Below, one piece after another: positions 9,463 through 16,904 of a DNA stretch of 64,000 nucleotides. The stretch spans positions 1-64,000 of the forward strand of contig DITN01000023.1 of assembly GCA_002422865.1 (NCBI GenBank), in the 5' to 3' direction. The notes beneath the pieces were generated by a model, which saw nothing but the letters and a program-made list of their open reading frames with translations, made no database searches and was not told where the DNA came from. The position numbers were made by a program, and so were the translations under genes. The DNA comes from Bacteroidetes bacterium UBA6183 (GTDB taxonomy: Bacteria > Bacteroidota > Bacteroidia > UKL13-3). Positions within the stretch are counted from its first letter, which is position 1. Each line of letters opens with the position of its first letter.

Positions 9463-9597
9463 TCAACGTAGTATAGGCAGTAAAGCAAGCATCACAAATC
9501 TTGTACACATCAACCAATTTAAAGCTGTTTGGTATTCGTTCTTACCAACCAAGGCACTCATCGTAAAATTAGGGATTAGGTAATTTTTCATAGGCAT
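9463..9597 (-). CDS. Possible 44-residue small protein
   Basis: The ORF runs from ATG at 9597 (alternative ATG at 9591) to TGA at 9463. It encodes a basic, hydrophobic-ended peptide finishing LALLPILR. No Shine-Dalgarno is visible before it, but the strong one for the 9-codon ORF begins 8 bases after its stop codon, as if in a two-cistron leader. I do not recognise the sequence. The overlapping plus-strand ORF (9362-9583) looks non-coding. Confidence 0.25.
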   Translation of the reverse strand: MPMKNYLIPNFTMSALVGKNEYQTALNWLMCTRFVMLALLPILR

Positions 9598-9646
9598 GTT
9601 TATGGTTTAACAAAAGCCCTTGGTTGCGACCTTACTGTATTTACCA

Positions 9647-9668
9647 CCTTTTACCGCCCGGTAAAAGG
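9647..9668. promoter_or_regulatory. Palindromic operator-like site before the first early gene
   Basis: CCTTTTACCG and CGGTAAAAGG are perfect 10-bp arms separated by CC. The arms contain the same TTTTACCG half-site as the operators at 9158-9183 but with a 2-bp longer centre. The site ends 45 bases upstream of the ATG at 9714, so it may control rightward early transcription. Confidence 0.6.
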
Positions 9669-9713
9669 CTGGTAAATCGGTTTTTAAAAGCACAATTTTT
9701 TAAAAGTAATAGT

Positions 9714-9965
9714 ATGAATTTTCAAATTGACATTATTCCGGTTTTCGTAGGTCAGCACATGAAAGAACACATGCGCATGAAAACCTACATCAACGATTTT
9801 GTGTACGAATCAACCATACACGCAGATCAGGTAAAACACATGCTTAAAACAGGTGCAATTGACAAAGTGCAAAATCCTGATGCAAATGGTGTAGACAGTG
9901 CCGGTGTAATGTTTACCAGTAAAACATACCAATTAATTGATGTGCAACTAAAAAAAGCCTCTTAA
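9714..9965 (+). CDS. Early-region protein of unknown function (83 aa)
   Basis: This small soluble protein is the first gene of the rightward early block. I chose the ATG at 9714 (MNFQIDIIPV) rather than the in-frame ATG at 9624, because the latter would begin inside the operator-like palindrome and would add a low-complexity N-terminus. The sequence includes a His/Met-rich stretch (GQHMKEHMRMKTY). The gene stops one base before the start of the next. I do not recognise the family; its position suggests a regulatory or replication-accessory role. Confidence 0.65.
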   Translation: MNFQIDIIPVFVGQHMKEHMRMKTYINDFVYESTIHADQVKHMLKTGAIDKVQNPDANGVDSAGVMFTSKTYQLIDVQLKKAS

Positions 9966-9966
9966 T

Positions 9967-10287
9967 ATGAACGTAAAAATTAACAAGGAATCGTTAAACA
10001 ACGAAGCCACGGTAAAATCGCTTATTAAGGTTATTACCGGAATTAAACAGGGTACTACCAAAAGTTACTCTATTTTAACCGACCATGAAACGCTAATACT
10101 CAGCGAAGTGTTAACCACTGCAATTGTAAGCCTACAATCGTTGTTAAAGCACCCAACAGTTGCTAATGATGCAACACTCACACAATTTTACCAATCACGC
10201 ATTAATGAGTATGTAAAAATTGCTGATGAATTGCAATATCAGCTTTTACAAAATGCACGTCCAAAACCAGTAGTTACCGAATCATGA
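9967..10287 (+). CDS. Early-region protein of unknown function (106 aa)
   Basis: This predicted all-helical small protein (for example ILSEVLTTAIVSLQSLLK and YVKIADELQYQLLQ) has no cysteines and no membrane segment. It begins one base after the previous stop and overlaps the next gene by ATGA (10284-10287), indicating translational coupling in one operon. No family is recognised. Confidence 0.65.
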   Translation: MNVKINKESLNNEATVKSLIKVITGIKQGTTKSYSILTDHETLILSEVLTTAIVSLQSLLKHPTVANDATLTQFYQSRINEYVKIADELQYQLLQNARPKPVVTES

Positions 10288-10472
10288 TATTTTGTAAAAA
10301 ATGCCAATTTACCGGTAAACCAAAAGTTTTACCGGCCGGTAAAACCATTAATGGCAATACTGAAGTGTGCCCAAAATGTTTAACTGCACAGCACATAGAA
10401 TACTATGTTGATGAAGCTGCGGCCCATCATGCTCAGGCGCATTTTAAAAATCAACAAGCAAGCCGTAAATAG
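10284..10472 (+). CDS. Small zinc-ribbon-like protein (62 aa)
   Basis: This 62-residue protein has two CxxC pairs, CKKC at residues 4-7 and CPKC at about 33-36, followed by a His-rich tail (AAAHHAQAHF). That is consistent with a structural zinc ribbon that may bind nucleic acid. It overlaps the upstream gene by four bases and is followed two bases later by the next ORF. The coding sequence itself contains a perfect 20-bp palindrome (10326-10345) and a TTACCGGTAA core (10309-10318). Function unknown. Confidence 0.65.
   Translation: MIFCKKCQFTGKPKVLPAGKTINGNTEVCPKCLTAQHIEYYVDEAAAHHAQAHFKNQQASRK
10326..10345. promoter_or_regulatory. Perfect 20-bp palindrome with TTTTACCGG arms inside a coding region
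   Basis: GTTTTACCGGCCGGTAAAAC is fully self-complementary. Together with TTTACCGGTAAA at 10308-10319, it places two operator-like sites 22 bp apart within the zinc-ribbon gene. This may be an intragenic operator, and the repeats seem to dictate the encoded KVLPAGK stretch. Confidence 0.5.
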
Positions 10473-10474
10473 TC

Positions 10475-11305
10475 ATGAAAGTAGCGTTTAAACTGCCTAA
10501 GGGCCTTGCCTCTCATTTGGTAAACAAGCGCGAATTGCGCACGGTTTATCAAACAAACAGAGCTGTTAAGGTTTACGCATTTTTTGCGCTATTAAAAACC
10601 ATCACCGAAAGTGGAGTTATTAAAGATTACCACAGCCAAATTTCTGACATAAGCTCACTTACCAAAAAGAGCCGCACAGGAGTTTACAGCTACATAAGCC
10701 AGTGTAAAAACTTAGGCCTTGTAAAAGTAAGCGGCTGCAACTTGTATTTGCAAAGCTGGAAGGATGCCGTTAACAATGTTGATTGTGCCTATTACAGCGG
10801 CCTTTATACCACATTACAGTATGATACCGAACATCAAAAGCAAACCCCCGAATATTTGATTTATGCGGCCGAAATAAAAGAAAACCAAGAACGCCAAACC
10901 TTAGCTGTTATTAAGCAGATAGAAAACAATTTACCTTTAGCCAACACTTTAGGAGTAGGCCAAACCGTGCAACCAAAGCACGTTGAGGAGCTTCACAAGT
11001 TACAGGTGTTTACGTATGTAAACGGTAAGTCAGAAAATGACTATTCGCTTATTCATAGTTGCCGTGCAGACGTGCAACGTACAGCTAAAACTTTGCGCAA
11101 AACCTACGGCATGAAAGATCGCAGAAGTGTTAAGTATCTCAAAACACAGCTTGCAGCACGTGGTATTGCAACCATTGCTAAAAGGCTTTTAGAAAGCGAT
11201 TGCCGCAACAGAGTTAACAAAAACCTATACTACACCGGGTACGTAAAAGAAACGCAAAAAACGTTTTGGAAACAGCCCGATTTAATTCAATTGCAGGTGG
11301 CCTAA
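10475..11305 (+). CDS. Winged-helix protein, possible replication initiator
   Basis: This 276-residue protein is basic. Residues ~25-90 look like a winged helix-turn-helix (YAFFALLKTITESGVIKDY, then LTKKSRTGVYSYISQCKNLGLVKV). The C-terminal part is helical and positively charged. It is the largest protein of the first early gene cluster and is followed directly by a non-coding stretch with 21-bp direct repeats (11359-11429), an arrangement reminiscent of Rep proteins with iterons. The replication role is inference; it could equally be a transcription regulator. Confidence 0.55.
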   Translation: MKVAFKLPKGLASHLVNKRELRTVYQTNRAVKVYAFFALLKTITESGVIKDYHSQISDISSLTKKSRTGVYSYISQCKNLGLVKVSGCNLYLQSWKDAVNNVDCAYYSGLYTTLQYDTEHQKQTPEYLIYAAEIKENQERQTLAVIKQIENNLPLANTLGVGQTVQPKHVEELHKLQVFTYVNGKSENDYSLIHSCRADVQRTAKTLRKTYGMKDRRSVKYLKTQLAARGIATIAKRLLESDCRNRVNKNLYYTGYVKETQKTFWKQPDLIQLQVA

Positions 11306-11358
11306 AGCCGCGCCAAACGCCCAAAGTTCAAAAATTGATAAACACGATTAGTGGCATA

Positions 11359-11429
11359 CAGTTACAGAGTATCTTAAGATATTAAGGTATTTAGGTATTA
11401 CAGTCTACCAGTTACATAATATCTTAAGA
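11359..11429 (+). repeat. Pair of 21-bp direct repeats upstream of the second early cluster
   Basis: Positions 11359-11379 and 11409-11429 match at 19 of 21 bases. Each starts CAGTTACA and ends TATCTTAAGA, and the spacing is exactly 50 bp. Each copy includes the palindrome TCTTAAGA. They lie in the only gap (11306-11454) of the early region. They may be iterons of an origin or operator half-sites. Confidence 0.6.
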
Positions 11430-11454
11430 ACTGAGCCAAAAAAACAAAAAAGTT

Positions 11455-11922
11455 ATGCAAAAGCCCGAAAACACTACAAGTAACGCTACACCTCACCCAA
11501 TGCAGCAACACGGCAAAGGGCTTGAAATTGTAGGTGATGATTTGGAAAAAATTAAAGTAATTATTGGTGATGAAGAGAGGTTGATAGACCCTTTCAAGAT
11601 AGTAGCAACTTGGATTAATCCGAAGCCCAATAAGTCAAAAACATACGCTTATCCTTCAAGTATGATTGTTAATACACTTTTAAAAAAAGGTATTAAGCCT
11701 AGATCATTAATTGAAGCAGTAAGGATTGAAGCTAAAAGACTACATGAAAAATGCAGTGAATTAATCATCTATGATAATAGGCCCTTTATGATGGTTGACA
11801 ACCGAAAGGTTAAAAATCCGTATCAGATTCTAGCTTGGTGGCAAGATGGCCGCTGGTTGCCTGTTGAGCACCCCGAAGCTAAAAAATTAGCAGCTCCAAA
11901 ACCTAAAACATACGCCTCATGA
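11455..11922 (+). CDS. Early-region protein of unknown function (155 aa)
   Basis: This soluble protein has a low-complexity N-terminus (residues 1-20) followed by a mixed alpha/beta region. The basic segment KPRSLIEAVRIEAKRLHEK (residues ~82-100) could be a nucleic-acid-binding helix. The stop codon overlaps the ATG of the following 56-residue ORF (ATGA at 11919-11922). I do not recognise a family. Confidence 0.6.
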   Translation: MQKPENTTSNATPHPMQQHGKGLEIVGDDLEKIKVIIGDEERLIDPFKIVATWINPKPNKSKTYAYPSSMIVNTLLKKGIKPRSLIEAVRIEAKRLHEKCSELIIYDNRPFMMVDNRKVKNPYQILAWWQDGRWLPVEHPEAKKLAAPKPKTYAS

Positions 11923-12089
11923 TTAATACTGATGCCCGGTATATGTGCATTAAAGTTACCAATACCATGTGCACGATATGCACAGCCACAAACGATAAAA
12001 ACGAAGCTTCAAGATGGAAAAAAAGATGGTGTAGAAGCTTTGCAGCCCTTGTATGGGATAAGAAAGAAAAAAGGCCAATTATAATTTAA
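11919..12089 (+). CDS. Small cysteine-rich protein (56 aa)
   Basis: This 57-codon ORF starts in a four-base ATGA overlap with the preceding gene and ends six bases before the next ATG, so it fits the operon. The product contains four cysteines, including MCTIC, and a basic Trp-rich middle (SRWKKRWCRSF). This suggests a small nucleic-acid- or zinc-binding peptide. It is too short for most gene callers and no family is recognised. Confidence 0.55.
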   Translation: MINTDARYMCIKVTNTMCTICTATNDKNEASRWKKRWCRSFAALVWDKKEKRPIII

Positions 12090-12095
12090 CAAACC

Positions 12096-12554
12096 ATGAA
12101 AAAACTAGTATTAGATTCAGATCAGTTGGATGCAATGGTAGCCATGTTAAACGCCAGCTGCGAGTATTACAACCAACAATGCCAAAACCAAACCATGTTG
12201 GTTGATTTAACAACTGATGTGTTGCGCAGTGATGCCATTGCGAAGCTTTACAATCAGTTTTACCGCGCCCAATACAAGGTAAAAAATAGCATTATTACCA
12301 TTTACCGCACAGAGTTTATTTTTAGTAAGGTAGAAGCACTGGTATTTGTTGGTTCTATTATTCCGGGCCTTAATAACACTTACTACGATGGAGTAAAACA
12401 GGTGGTAATTGATTACTGCATAACGGTACTGAAGGATGCAGGTGTTTTACCCAACATACCTACTTATAAGCACCCAGTAGCACAATTGGCCGCAAGCTAT
12501 CCGCAACCGTTTCAATCAAAAAGTACATCATTCTATGACTTTCTAGAATACTAA
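12096..12554 (+). CDS. Early-region protein of unknown function (152 aa)
   Basis: This 152-residue, mostly helical soluble protein begins MKKLVLDSDQLDAM, with a hydrophobic stretch near residues 83-95 (ALVFVGSIIPGL) that is short for a membrane helix. It begins six bases after the 56-residue ORF and stops one base before the next gene, so it belongs to the same operon. No recognisable motif. Confidence 0.6.
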   Translation: MKKLVLDSDQLDAMVAMLNASCEYYNQQCQNQTMLVDLTTDVLRSDAIAKLYNQFYRAQYKVKNSIITIYRTEFIFSKVEALVFVGSIIPGLNNTYYDGVKQVVIDYCITVLKDAGVLPNIPTYKHPVAQLAASYPQPFQSKSTSFYDFLEY

Positions 12555-12555
12555 C

Positions 12556-12798
12556 ATGAGACAAATTATTTTAGCAATTCTTATTCTGATAGTCTATTTA
12601 GTTGGATTCATTCAGCATACTTTTTTCAACGTTTGGAATACTGTTTATCGCCTTATAAGGCTGCAAAATCCACACTTTATATATGCTTTTGATATTCAAT
12701 TTGATTCTGATAGTGTTCAAGAAACCACTTACAGTTTTTGTTTCACCAAACGCGGTATTGTAAAGTTTATTAACGTTAAAAATCACCCATACGTATGA
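12556..12798 (+). CDS. Small membrane-anchored protein (80 aa)
   Basis: The N-terminal hydrophobic segment (residues ~4-24, ILAILILIVYLVGFI) is a probable membrane anchor or signal anchor. The remainder is a short soluble domain. The gene overlaps the next by ATGA (12795-12798). An antisense ORF in the same place is judged to be a shadow. Function unknown. Confidence 0.55.
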   Translation: MRQIILAILILIVYLVGFIQHTFFNVWNTVYRLIRLQNPHFIYAFDIQFDSDSVQETTYSFCFTKRGIVKFINVKNHPYV

Positions 12799-14282
12799 CA
12801 GGTAAAATAGCAGAAATGACACCCGAACGCAGCAAGGAAGTTGATGAATGGGTACGTGAAAGTATTAAGCCAATCAGAAACTTTAATTCTGACTTTTTTA
12901 AATTGTTTTTAAAGAAGAATGTAATTGAGTTACCTGAGGAACAAGAAGAAATTCAAACAGCCTTCGAACAATATGCAAACCCTTTAAATAAAAAGGATGG
13001 GCTTATTGTGGTGAAGTATTACCCTGATAATAAAAATGAGTTCACAATGCTCATTGAGGTACATCATGAGGGAGTAAAGAAGCTACACACTGTATACGAC
13101 AAGTTTTTTCACATTGCATTTTTTAAAGCATTGAGCAAAGCGGTATCATGTTTTGAAGATACCTTCAGTAATAAAAGTACACCATACAAGCAGTTGTTCA
13201 AGTTTTACGAAGCTTACCGCACTTGGGTAAATGTGCATGCTTTAGCTATAAAACAACTGCAATTACCGGGTATTACCGCAGATTTACCGCAAAATTTACC
13301 GGTAATTACCGATGAATTACCGGTGGTAAAACAAGTTATTCCTGAATGGATTCAGCAGTTAAAACAAGGTGAATCTGTTTGGGTGGCACACACTGATCAT
13401 TCTAAATGGGAGTTCCCTGATGGTTATAGAAATTATTTTGACCTAGAGCAATTTCAGTCATTGGATGATGATATAGTGATTACTAATAAATCAAGATGGC
13501 ATTTTTCATACGTATATCCAACAGATGCAAGCTTTCAGTTTTTCCATGCGAATCGCAACTATATCAGCAATGAGCCATTCCAGTATGAGGAATTTGTAAC
13601 CAGTGTAGATTTTTTAAAAGGAGGCAAAGAGGTAAAATTAACTAAGTATGCAGATGATAAACGTGCTCATGAAATACTAACACTTGAGCTAAATTTCAAA
13701 TGGTTTGAGTTACTTAAAAACAAGCCTAAAGGAAAAGGTAAGTCGAAAGCAACTCCAAAAAAGGAGTTGAAAGAAGTTGAAACACCAAACCGTGCTGCAG
13801 ATTCTGTTCCGTTATGGAAATTTGGTGCAGAAACAGCATTGGAAATGTACACTGCTGAAATGGGTGAGGAAAATGCTCAATTAGTTTTAAAGCCTTTTCT
13901 TCAGCACTCAAAAAATGATGAAGGTTTGCCCTTCTATGCACCTGAAAATATAAAAATGTGCTGTACCTATTGCGATGAAGCAATACCATACAATAACAAT
14001 ACATGCAACTCTTGGTTAGTTAGTAATGAAAGTGATTTGTTTTATCTGTACTGCATTAAATGTGCTGTAAAACGCTACAAACCATTTATCCAATCAACGC
14101 CAACAACGGAGTTGACAGAAGCAACCAACAAGCAAAACGAACTTGCAGCTCCCGGCAACAACTTCAGGGAGCGATACAACAATAAGAAAATGCGCAACCG
14201 GTTAATTAAGCAACTGGAAGAAATGCCAGCTGATAGAAGAGCCTATTTGATCGAATCAATTAAACAACATTTTACATTATAA
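12795..14282 (+). CDS. Large early protein with C-terminal zinc-finger-like motif (495 aa)
   Basis: This 495-residue soluble protein has a Lys/Pro-rich linker at ~310-330 (KNKPKGKGKSKATPKKELK). A cysteine cluster follows at ~395-430 (CCTYCDE ... CNSW ... YCIKC) that could bind zinc. The C-terminus is helical and charged. A TTACCGGTAA palindrome and three nearby TTACCG half-sites fall inside its coding sequence (13263-13329), encoding a repetitive LPG/LPQNLPV segment. I do not recognise the family; it could be a DNA-metabolism protein of the early region. Confidence 0.6.
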   Translation: MTGKIAEMTPERSKEVDEWVRESIKPIRNFNSDFFKLFLKKNVIELPEEQEEIQTAFEQYANPLNKKDGLIVVKYYPDNKNEFTMLIEVHHEGVKKLHTVYDKFFHIAFFKALSKAVSCFEDTFSNKSTPYKQLFKFYEAYRTWVNVHALAIKQLQLPGITADLPQNLPVITDELPVVKQVIPEWIQQLKQGESVWVAHTDHSKWEFPDGYRNYFDLEQFQSLDDDIVITNKSRWHFSYVYPTDASFQFFHANRNYISNEPFQYEEFVTSVDFLKGGKEVKLTKYADDKRAHEILTLELNFKWFELLKNKPKGKGKSKATPKKELKEVETPNRAADSVPLWKFGAETALEMYTAEMGEENAQLVLKPFLQHSKNDEGLPFYAPENIKMCCTYCDEAIPYNNNTCNSWLVSNESDLFYLYCIKCAVKRYKPFIQSTPTTELTEATNKQNELAAPGNNFRERYNNKKMRNRLIKQLEEMPADRRAYLIESIKQHFTL

Positions 14283-14285
14283 AGT

Positions 14286-14603
14286 ATGGAATTAGCAAGA
14301 GGAATGAAGTTTACAAGTAAATGGTTTGTGGGAATAACCGAAGTACTTGATATTAATAAACAAGAGAATACACTCACTGTTGAAATAGACCGCGGTAATG
14401 GTAGTAGTTGGCAAGAGAATTGGAATTTGGAACACACTATTTGGGGGTTTGAAAGGAGTGAATACAGATTGATTAATCCGCCTGAGTGCAATTGCAATGT
14501 TGGTATTACTAACGTTTTTCATAACGGAAATTGTATTAAGTGTAAAAATAAGGTAACTAAAGAAAAAACCTGGGTGGCCACCCTTATCAAAAAAATAATA
14601 TGA
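14286..14603 (+). CDS. Small Cys-rich protein of unknown function (105 aa)
   Basis: This is a 105-residue protein with a beta-rich N-terminal half and a cysteine cluster near residues 67-87 (CNCNVG ... CIKCKNK), compatible with a small zinc site. The gene overlaps the next by ATGA (14600-14603). No family is recognised. Antisense ORFs over this stretch lack any support. Confidence 0.5.
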   Translation: MELARGMKFTSKWFVGITEVLDINKQENTLTVEIDRGNGSSWQENWNLEHTIWGFERSEYRLINPPECNCNVGITNVFHNGNCIKCKNKVTKEKTWVATLIKKII

Positions 14604-14929
14604 CAGAAAACAAAACAGACAACACAGCTCAAGGAGTTGAGGTTGAACAACCACAAGCAAAATCAATTTGGAAAACCATTGAATTACGCAAACTTAACCA
14701 CACTATTGGGTTGAACCCTCAATCCATTGCAGAAAGAACTGAAGACGATAACAGTATTCATGAGCTGGTGGAAGGTTACGAAATTAATGGTGTGGGTGTG
14801 ATGGTTAAAACCATTGTTTACGATGGATATTTACCAAGCGTATCAACAGTTTTAATCCCTGGTGCAAAGCTTATTCTAGATCCTAAACGTGAAGTGGATG
14901 GGTTTGAGCGTTGGTCAATTAAAAAGTAA
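14600..14929 (+). CDS. Early-region protein of unknown function (109 aa)
   Basis: This soluble 109-residue protein is the last gene of the rightward early operon and ends at a bidirectional terminator (14933-14957). The N-terminal ~25 residues are polar and probably disordered; the rest is mixed alpha/beta. Function unknown. Confidence 0.55.
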   Translation: MTENKTDNTAQGVEVEQPQAKSIWKTIELRKLNHTIGLNPQSIAERTEDDNSIHELVEGYEINGVGVMVKTIVYDGYLPSVSTVLIPGAKLILDPKREVDGFERWSIKK

Positions 14930-14932
14930 AGA

Positions 14933-14957
14933 AAAAGCCTCCTAATTGGAGGCTTTT
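14933..14957. terminator. Bidirectional terminator between early operon and abortive-infection gene
   Basis: AAAAGCCTCC / GGAGGCTTTT arms with loop TAATT, T-rich on both strands. It serves the convergent genes 14600-14929 (+) and 14942-15808 (-); the stop codon of the latter lies inside the hairpin. Confidence 0.85.
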
Positions 14958-15808
14958 GTTATTTTAGAGAAGTAGTAATAAAATTCTTTATCGCAAAAGC
15001 AATCTTCTACCAATCCACTTAAAACTCCATATTTTAAAAATAGTCCTTTTCTTAAATCCAAAAATAGTATGTGGGAAAATGCAATCACATCAATTTGGCT
15101 AGTTTGTGCAAGCAAAATCCTAGCATATACACTGTTCTTGTCTTGTTTCCAACTATCCAGTAGTTCAAGGATTATTGCATAAGTATTAAAATAAATTATT
15201 GCATTAGGTATTAAGTTTTTCTCAATTTGAATCTGGAGTTGGAAAACTTTTGTTTGGATTAAATTATTATCACTTACCTTATTTATTTCATGTAAATAGT
15301 TTCTGCTCACCCTATCTAAATAAGTTTTCAATGCTTCATCTCCATTTTGAATGACAGGTTTAGGTTCATTTTGTCCCCACACAGTTGTTCTTTTATACTC
15401 AATCGAGTTCTTGTTTTCATTCAACAATTTGATTAAATTGAAGAAGGTATTTTCGAACCTTTGAATTTCAGCAGTAAGAGATTGCTGTTTAAAAACCTCC
15501 CGTGTTAACTCTAGTTCTTCCCTTTGATTTTTAAGTTCATCAATTTGCATACTTAAAGCTTCACGGTTTTGTCGTATGTCTTCTCTTTGGTGGTTTAGGG
15601 ATACATAGATTAAAACAGTTCCGGCAAATGAAATTAGAATACCTGCGGAACCGGCTATAAATGCACCAAAATGGTTGAATTTGTCTGTGTCAAGTTCACT
15701 ACTAGTTTCAATTTTATTACTGGTAAATAGAAATAATACTATTGTTAGAGCTGTGATTCCAATAGAAGCAATTAAAAGTCCTCTAGCTAGGTTTTCGTTT
15801 AGTTTCAT
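14942..15808 (-). CDS. Putative phage abortive infection protein (putAbiC-like)
   Basis: This 288-residue membrane protein has two N-terminal membrane segments (about residues 9-29 and 45-70, the second IAGSAGILISFAGTVLIYVSL). A coiled coil follows (~72-112, HQREDIRQNREALSMQ...), then a cytoplasmic domain beginning EIQRFENTFFNLIKLLNE. This two-helix, coiled-coil, ENTFFNL arrangement is typical of the putative phage abortive infection family. I prefer the ATG at 15808 (MKLNENLARG) over the longer start at 15907, because the longer form would overlap the divergent promoter region. As cargo it probably protects the lysogen from other phages; the mechanism is unknown. Confidence 0.72.
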   Translation of the reverse strand: MKLNENLARGLLIASIGITALTIVLFLFTSNKIETSSELDTDKFNHFGAFIAGSAGILISFAGTVLIYVSLNHQREDIRQNREALSMQIDELKNQREELELTREVFKQQSLTAEIQRFENTFFNLIKLLNENKNSIEYKRTTVWGQNEPKPVIQNGDEALKTYLDRVSRNYLHEINKVSDNNLIQTKVFQLQIQIEKNLIPNAIIYFNTYAIILELLDSWKQDKNSVYARILLAQTSQIDVIAFSHILFLDLRKGLFLKYGVLSGLVEDCFCDKEFYYYFSKITKASN

Positions 15809-15868
15809 GATTAGTTTATTTATGGCTTTAATTGCCCACAAAATAGTTAAAAATATTATTTTGCACCT

Positions 15869-16540
15869 ATGTGTGGACGAATCAATCAGGACGAGAGAGC
15901 CTTTCAATCAGAACAACGCTGGCAAAACAGACTAAACAAAAGCGAAAGACAATTCAATATTGGAATTGGTATGCGTGCTTTTGTGTATCATAAATTGAAT
16001 GGCGTAGAAACTCATGAATACATAAAGTTTGGCTTCAATAGGGGAGGCAGGTTAAACTTTAACGCCCGGATAGAAGGATTTCACAATAAAGAAAATCGTT
16101 CAAATTATGATGGTACTTTTGGGCTTGCAACTAATCCAAATTACAAAGATTTAGTTGATACACATCGTTGCATCATTCCAGTGAGTTCATTTATTGAAGG
16201 TCCTGAAGTTGAAAAGCTGAGTAAGCCATTTGATATCAGAGTTAGTTTTTACAAGGTGTTTGCACTTGCTGGCATTATTGGTACAGATGAAAAAACAGGT
16301 GAGTTAGGATTTTCGATTATCACTACATGGCCAAACGAAATAATCAAAACTGTAATTGGACATCACAGAAGCCCGTATATTTTATCAGACGAAGAAGAAT
16401 ACACTGATTGGGTTGATCCTTACGTTCCGTTTGATTTAGTGAGTCAAGTTATCAAACCACTGAATAATGATAGCATGATAATTCACGAGCTTTCGCCTGA
16501 ATACAAATCACCTAAATTTACAATGCCTATTAATGTGTAA
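15869..16540 (+). CDS. SRAP-domain protein (HMCES/YedK type)
   Basis: This 223-residue protein starts MCGRI. Cys2 is the nucleophile that forms a thiazolidine crosslink with abasic sites in single-stranded DNA in HMCES/YedK. Other family hallmarks are visible: the IPVSSFIEG segment with the conserved Glu at ~109, and GHHRSPYIL with the conserved His at ~165. Known role: shielding of abasic sites in ssDNA; SRAP genes are common on phages and plasmids. Here it is divergent from the putAbiC-like gene with about 60 bp between them. It may protect replicating element DNA, or counter host DNA damage during replication. Confidence 0.88.
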   Translation: MCGRINQDERAFQSEQRWQNRLNKSERQFNIGIGMRAFVYHKLNGVETHEYIKFGFNRGGRLNFNARIEGFHNKENRSNYDGTFGLATNPNYKDLVDTHRCIIPVSSFIEGPEVEKLSKPFDIRVSFYKVFALAGIIGTDEKTGELGFSIITTWPNEIIKTVIGHHRSPYILSDEEEYTDWVDPYVPFDLVSQVIKPLNNDSMIIHELSPEYKSPKFTMPINV

Positions 16541-16601
16541 TTGAAACAATAGTTTTGTTAAAAACAGATTGTTGTAAATGTAATTTTTATTAAATTGCAA
16601 C

Positions 16602-16802
16602 ATGCTCAAACGCGCAGTAATATATCCATCAGACCACGTTCTTATTACCGGTAAATCTGACCGACAAGCGCAACGCGATTTCAAAAAGATACGCGAAAAA
16701 TTGAAGATTGAAAACGTAAATTACATTGGTATTCAAACCTATTTAAAGTACACAGGTTTAACTCCTGAAGATATAAAAGAAGCCCTGAAGGGCCGCAACT
16801 AG
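16602..16802 (+). CDS. Small DNA-binding-like protein (66 aa)
   Basis: This 66-residue basic protein contains a pattern (GKSDRQAQRDFKKIREKL ... YIGIQTYLKYTGLTPEDI) often seen in small helix-turn-helix-like proteins of Bacteroidota mobile elements. In these, the first part resembles a recognition-helix pair and the second a short winged segment. It is the first gene of the late direction and carries a TTACCGGTAA palindrome within its coding sequence (16645-16654). It may regulate late transcription or act as a recombination directionality factor; this is inference. Confidence 0.5.
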   Translation: MLKRAVIYPSDHVLITGKSDRQAQRDFKKIREKLKIENVNYIGIQTYLKYTGLTPEDIKEALKGRN

Positions 16803-16803
16803 C

Positions 16804-16839
16804 ACGACACTTTAAGACACATAACGACACTTTAGGACA
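16804..16839 (+). repeat. Two 16-bp direct repeats before the late structural genes
   Basis: ACGACACTTTAAGACA (16804-16819) and ACGACACTTTAGGACA (16824-16839) differ at one base and have a period of 20 bp. They lie in the 102-bp gap before 16905, with TTAAACTTTG (a near-match to the -7 promoter element) further downstream around 16878-16887. This is a plausible activator or repressor binding region for the late operon. Confidence 0.55.
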
Positions 16840-16904
16840 TCCGCGACACACGAGCTTTCACATCTCCTACATGCTGTTAAACTTTGTGCATCATCAACTA
16901 AACG

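Larger units (their letters stand above)
9221..9646. other. Regulatory gap between repressor and early genes
   Basis: No convincing conserved gene is present. The region is very AT-rich, with a second palindrome AATACAAATTTGTATT (9292-9307). A strong hairpin at 9379-9404 (AACAGCC-N-GTGC-TT-GCAC-N-GGCTGTT) is followed on the plus strand by TGGTTTTT, so it could act as a terminator or attenuator for rightward transcription. On the minus strand there is a 44-codon ORF and a 9-codon ORF (listed separately). I did not find a clean TAnnTTTG promoter for the early operon. Confidence 0.5.

Noticed and set aside
9362..9583. 73-codon plus-strand ORF next to the early operator region
   Set aside because: It overlaps the hairpin at 9379-9404, has no ribosome site, and its product is low in typical codon composition; the opposite strand has better signals.
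12598..12822. Minus-strand ORF across 12556-12798
   Set aside because: It is antisense to tightly coupled early genes with overlapping ATGA junctions, so it is judged a shadow frame.
13667..14666. Several minus-strand ORFs of 61-124 codons
   Set aside because: All are antisense to the 12795-14603 genes; rich in Leu/Ser/Phe as expected for reverse frames of AT-rich coding DNA.
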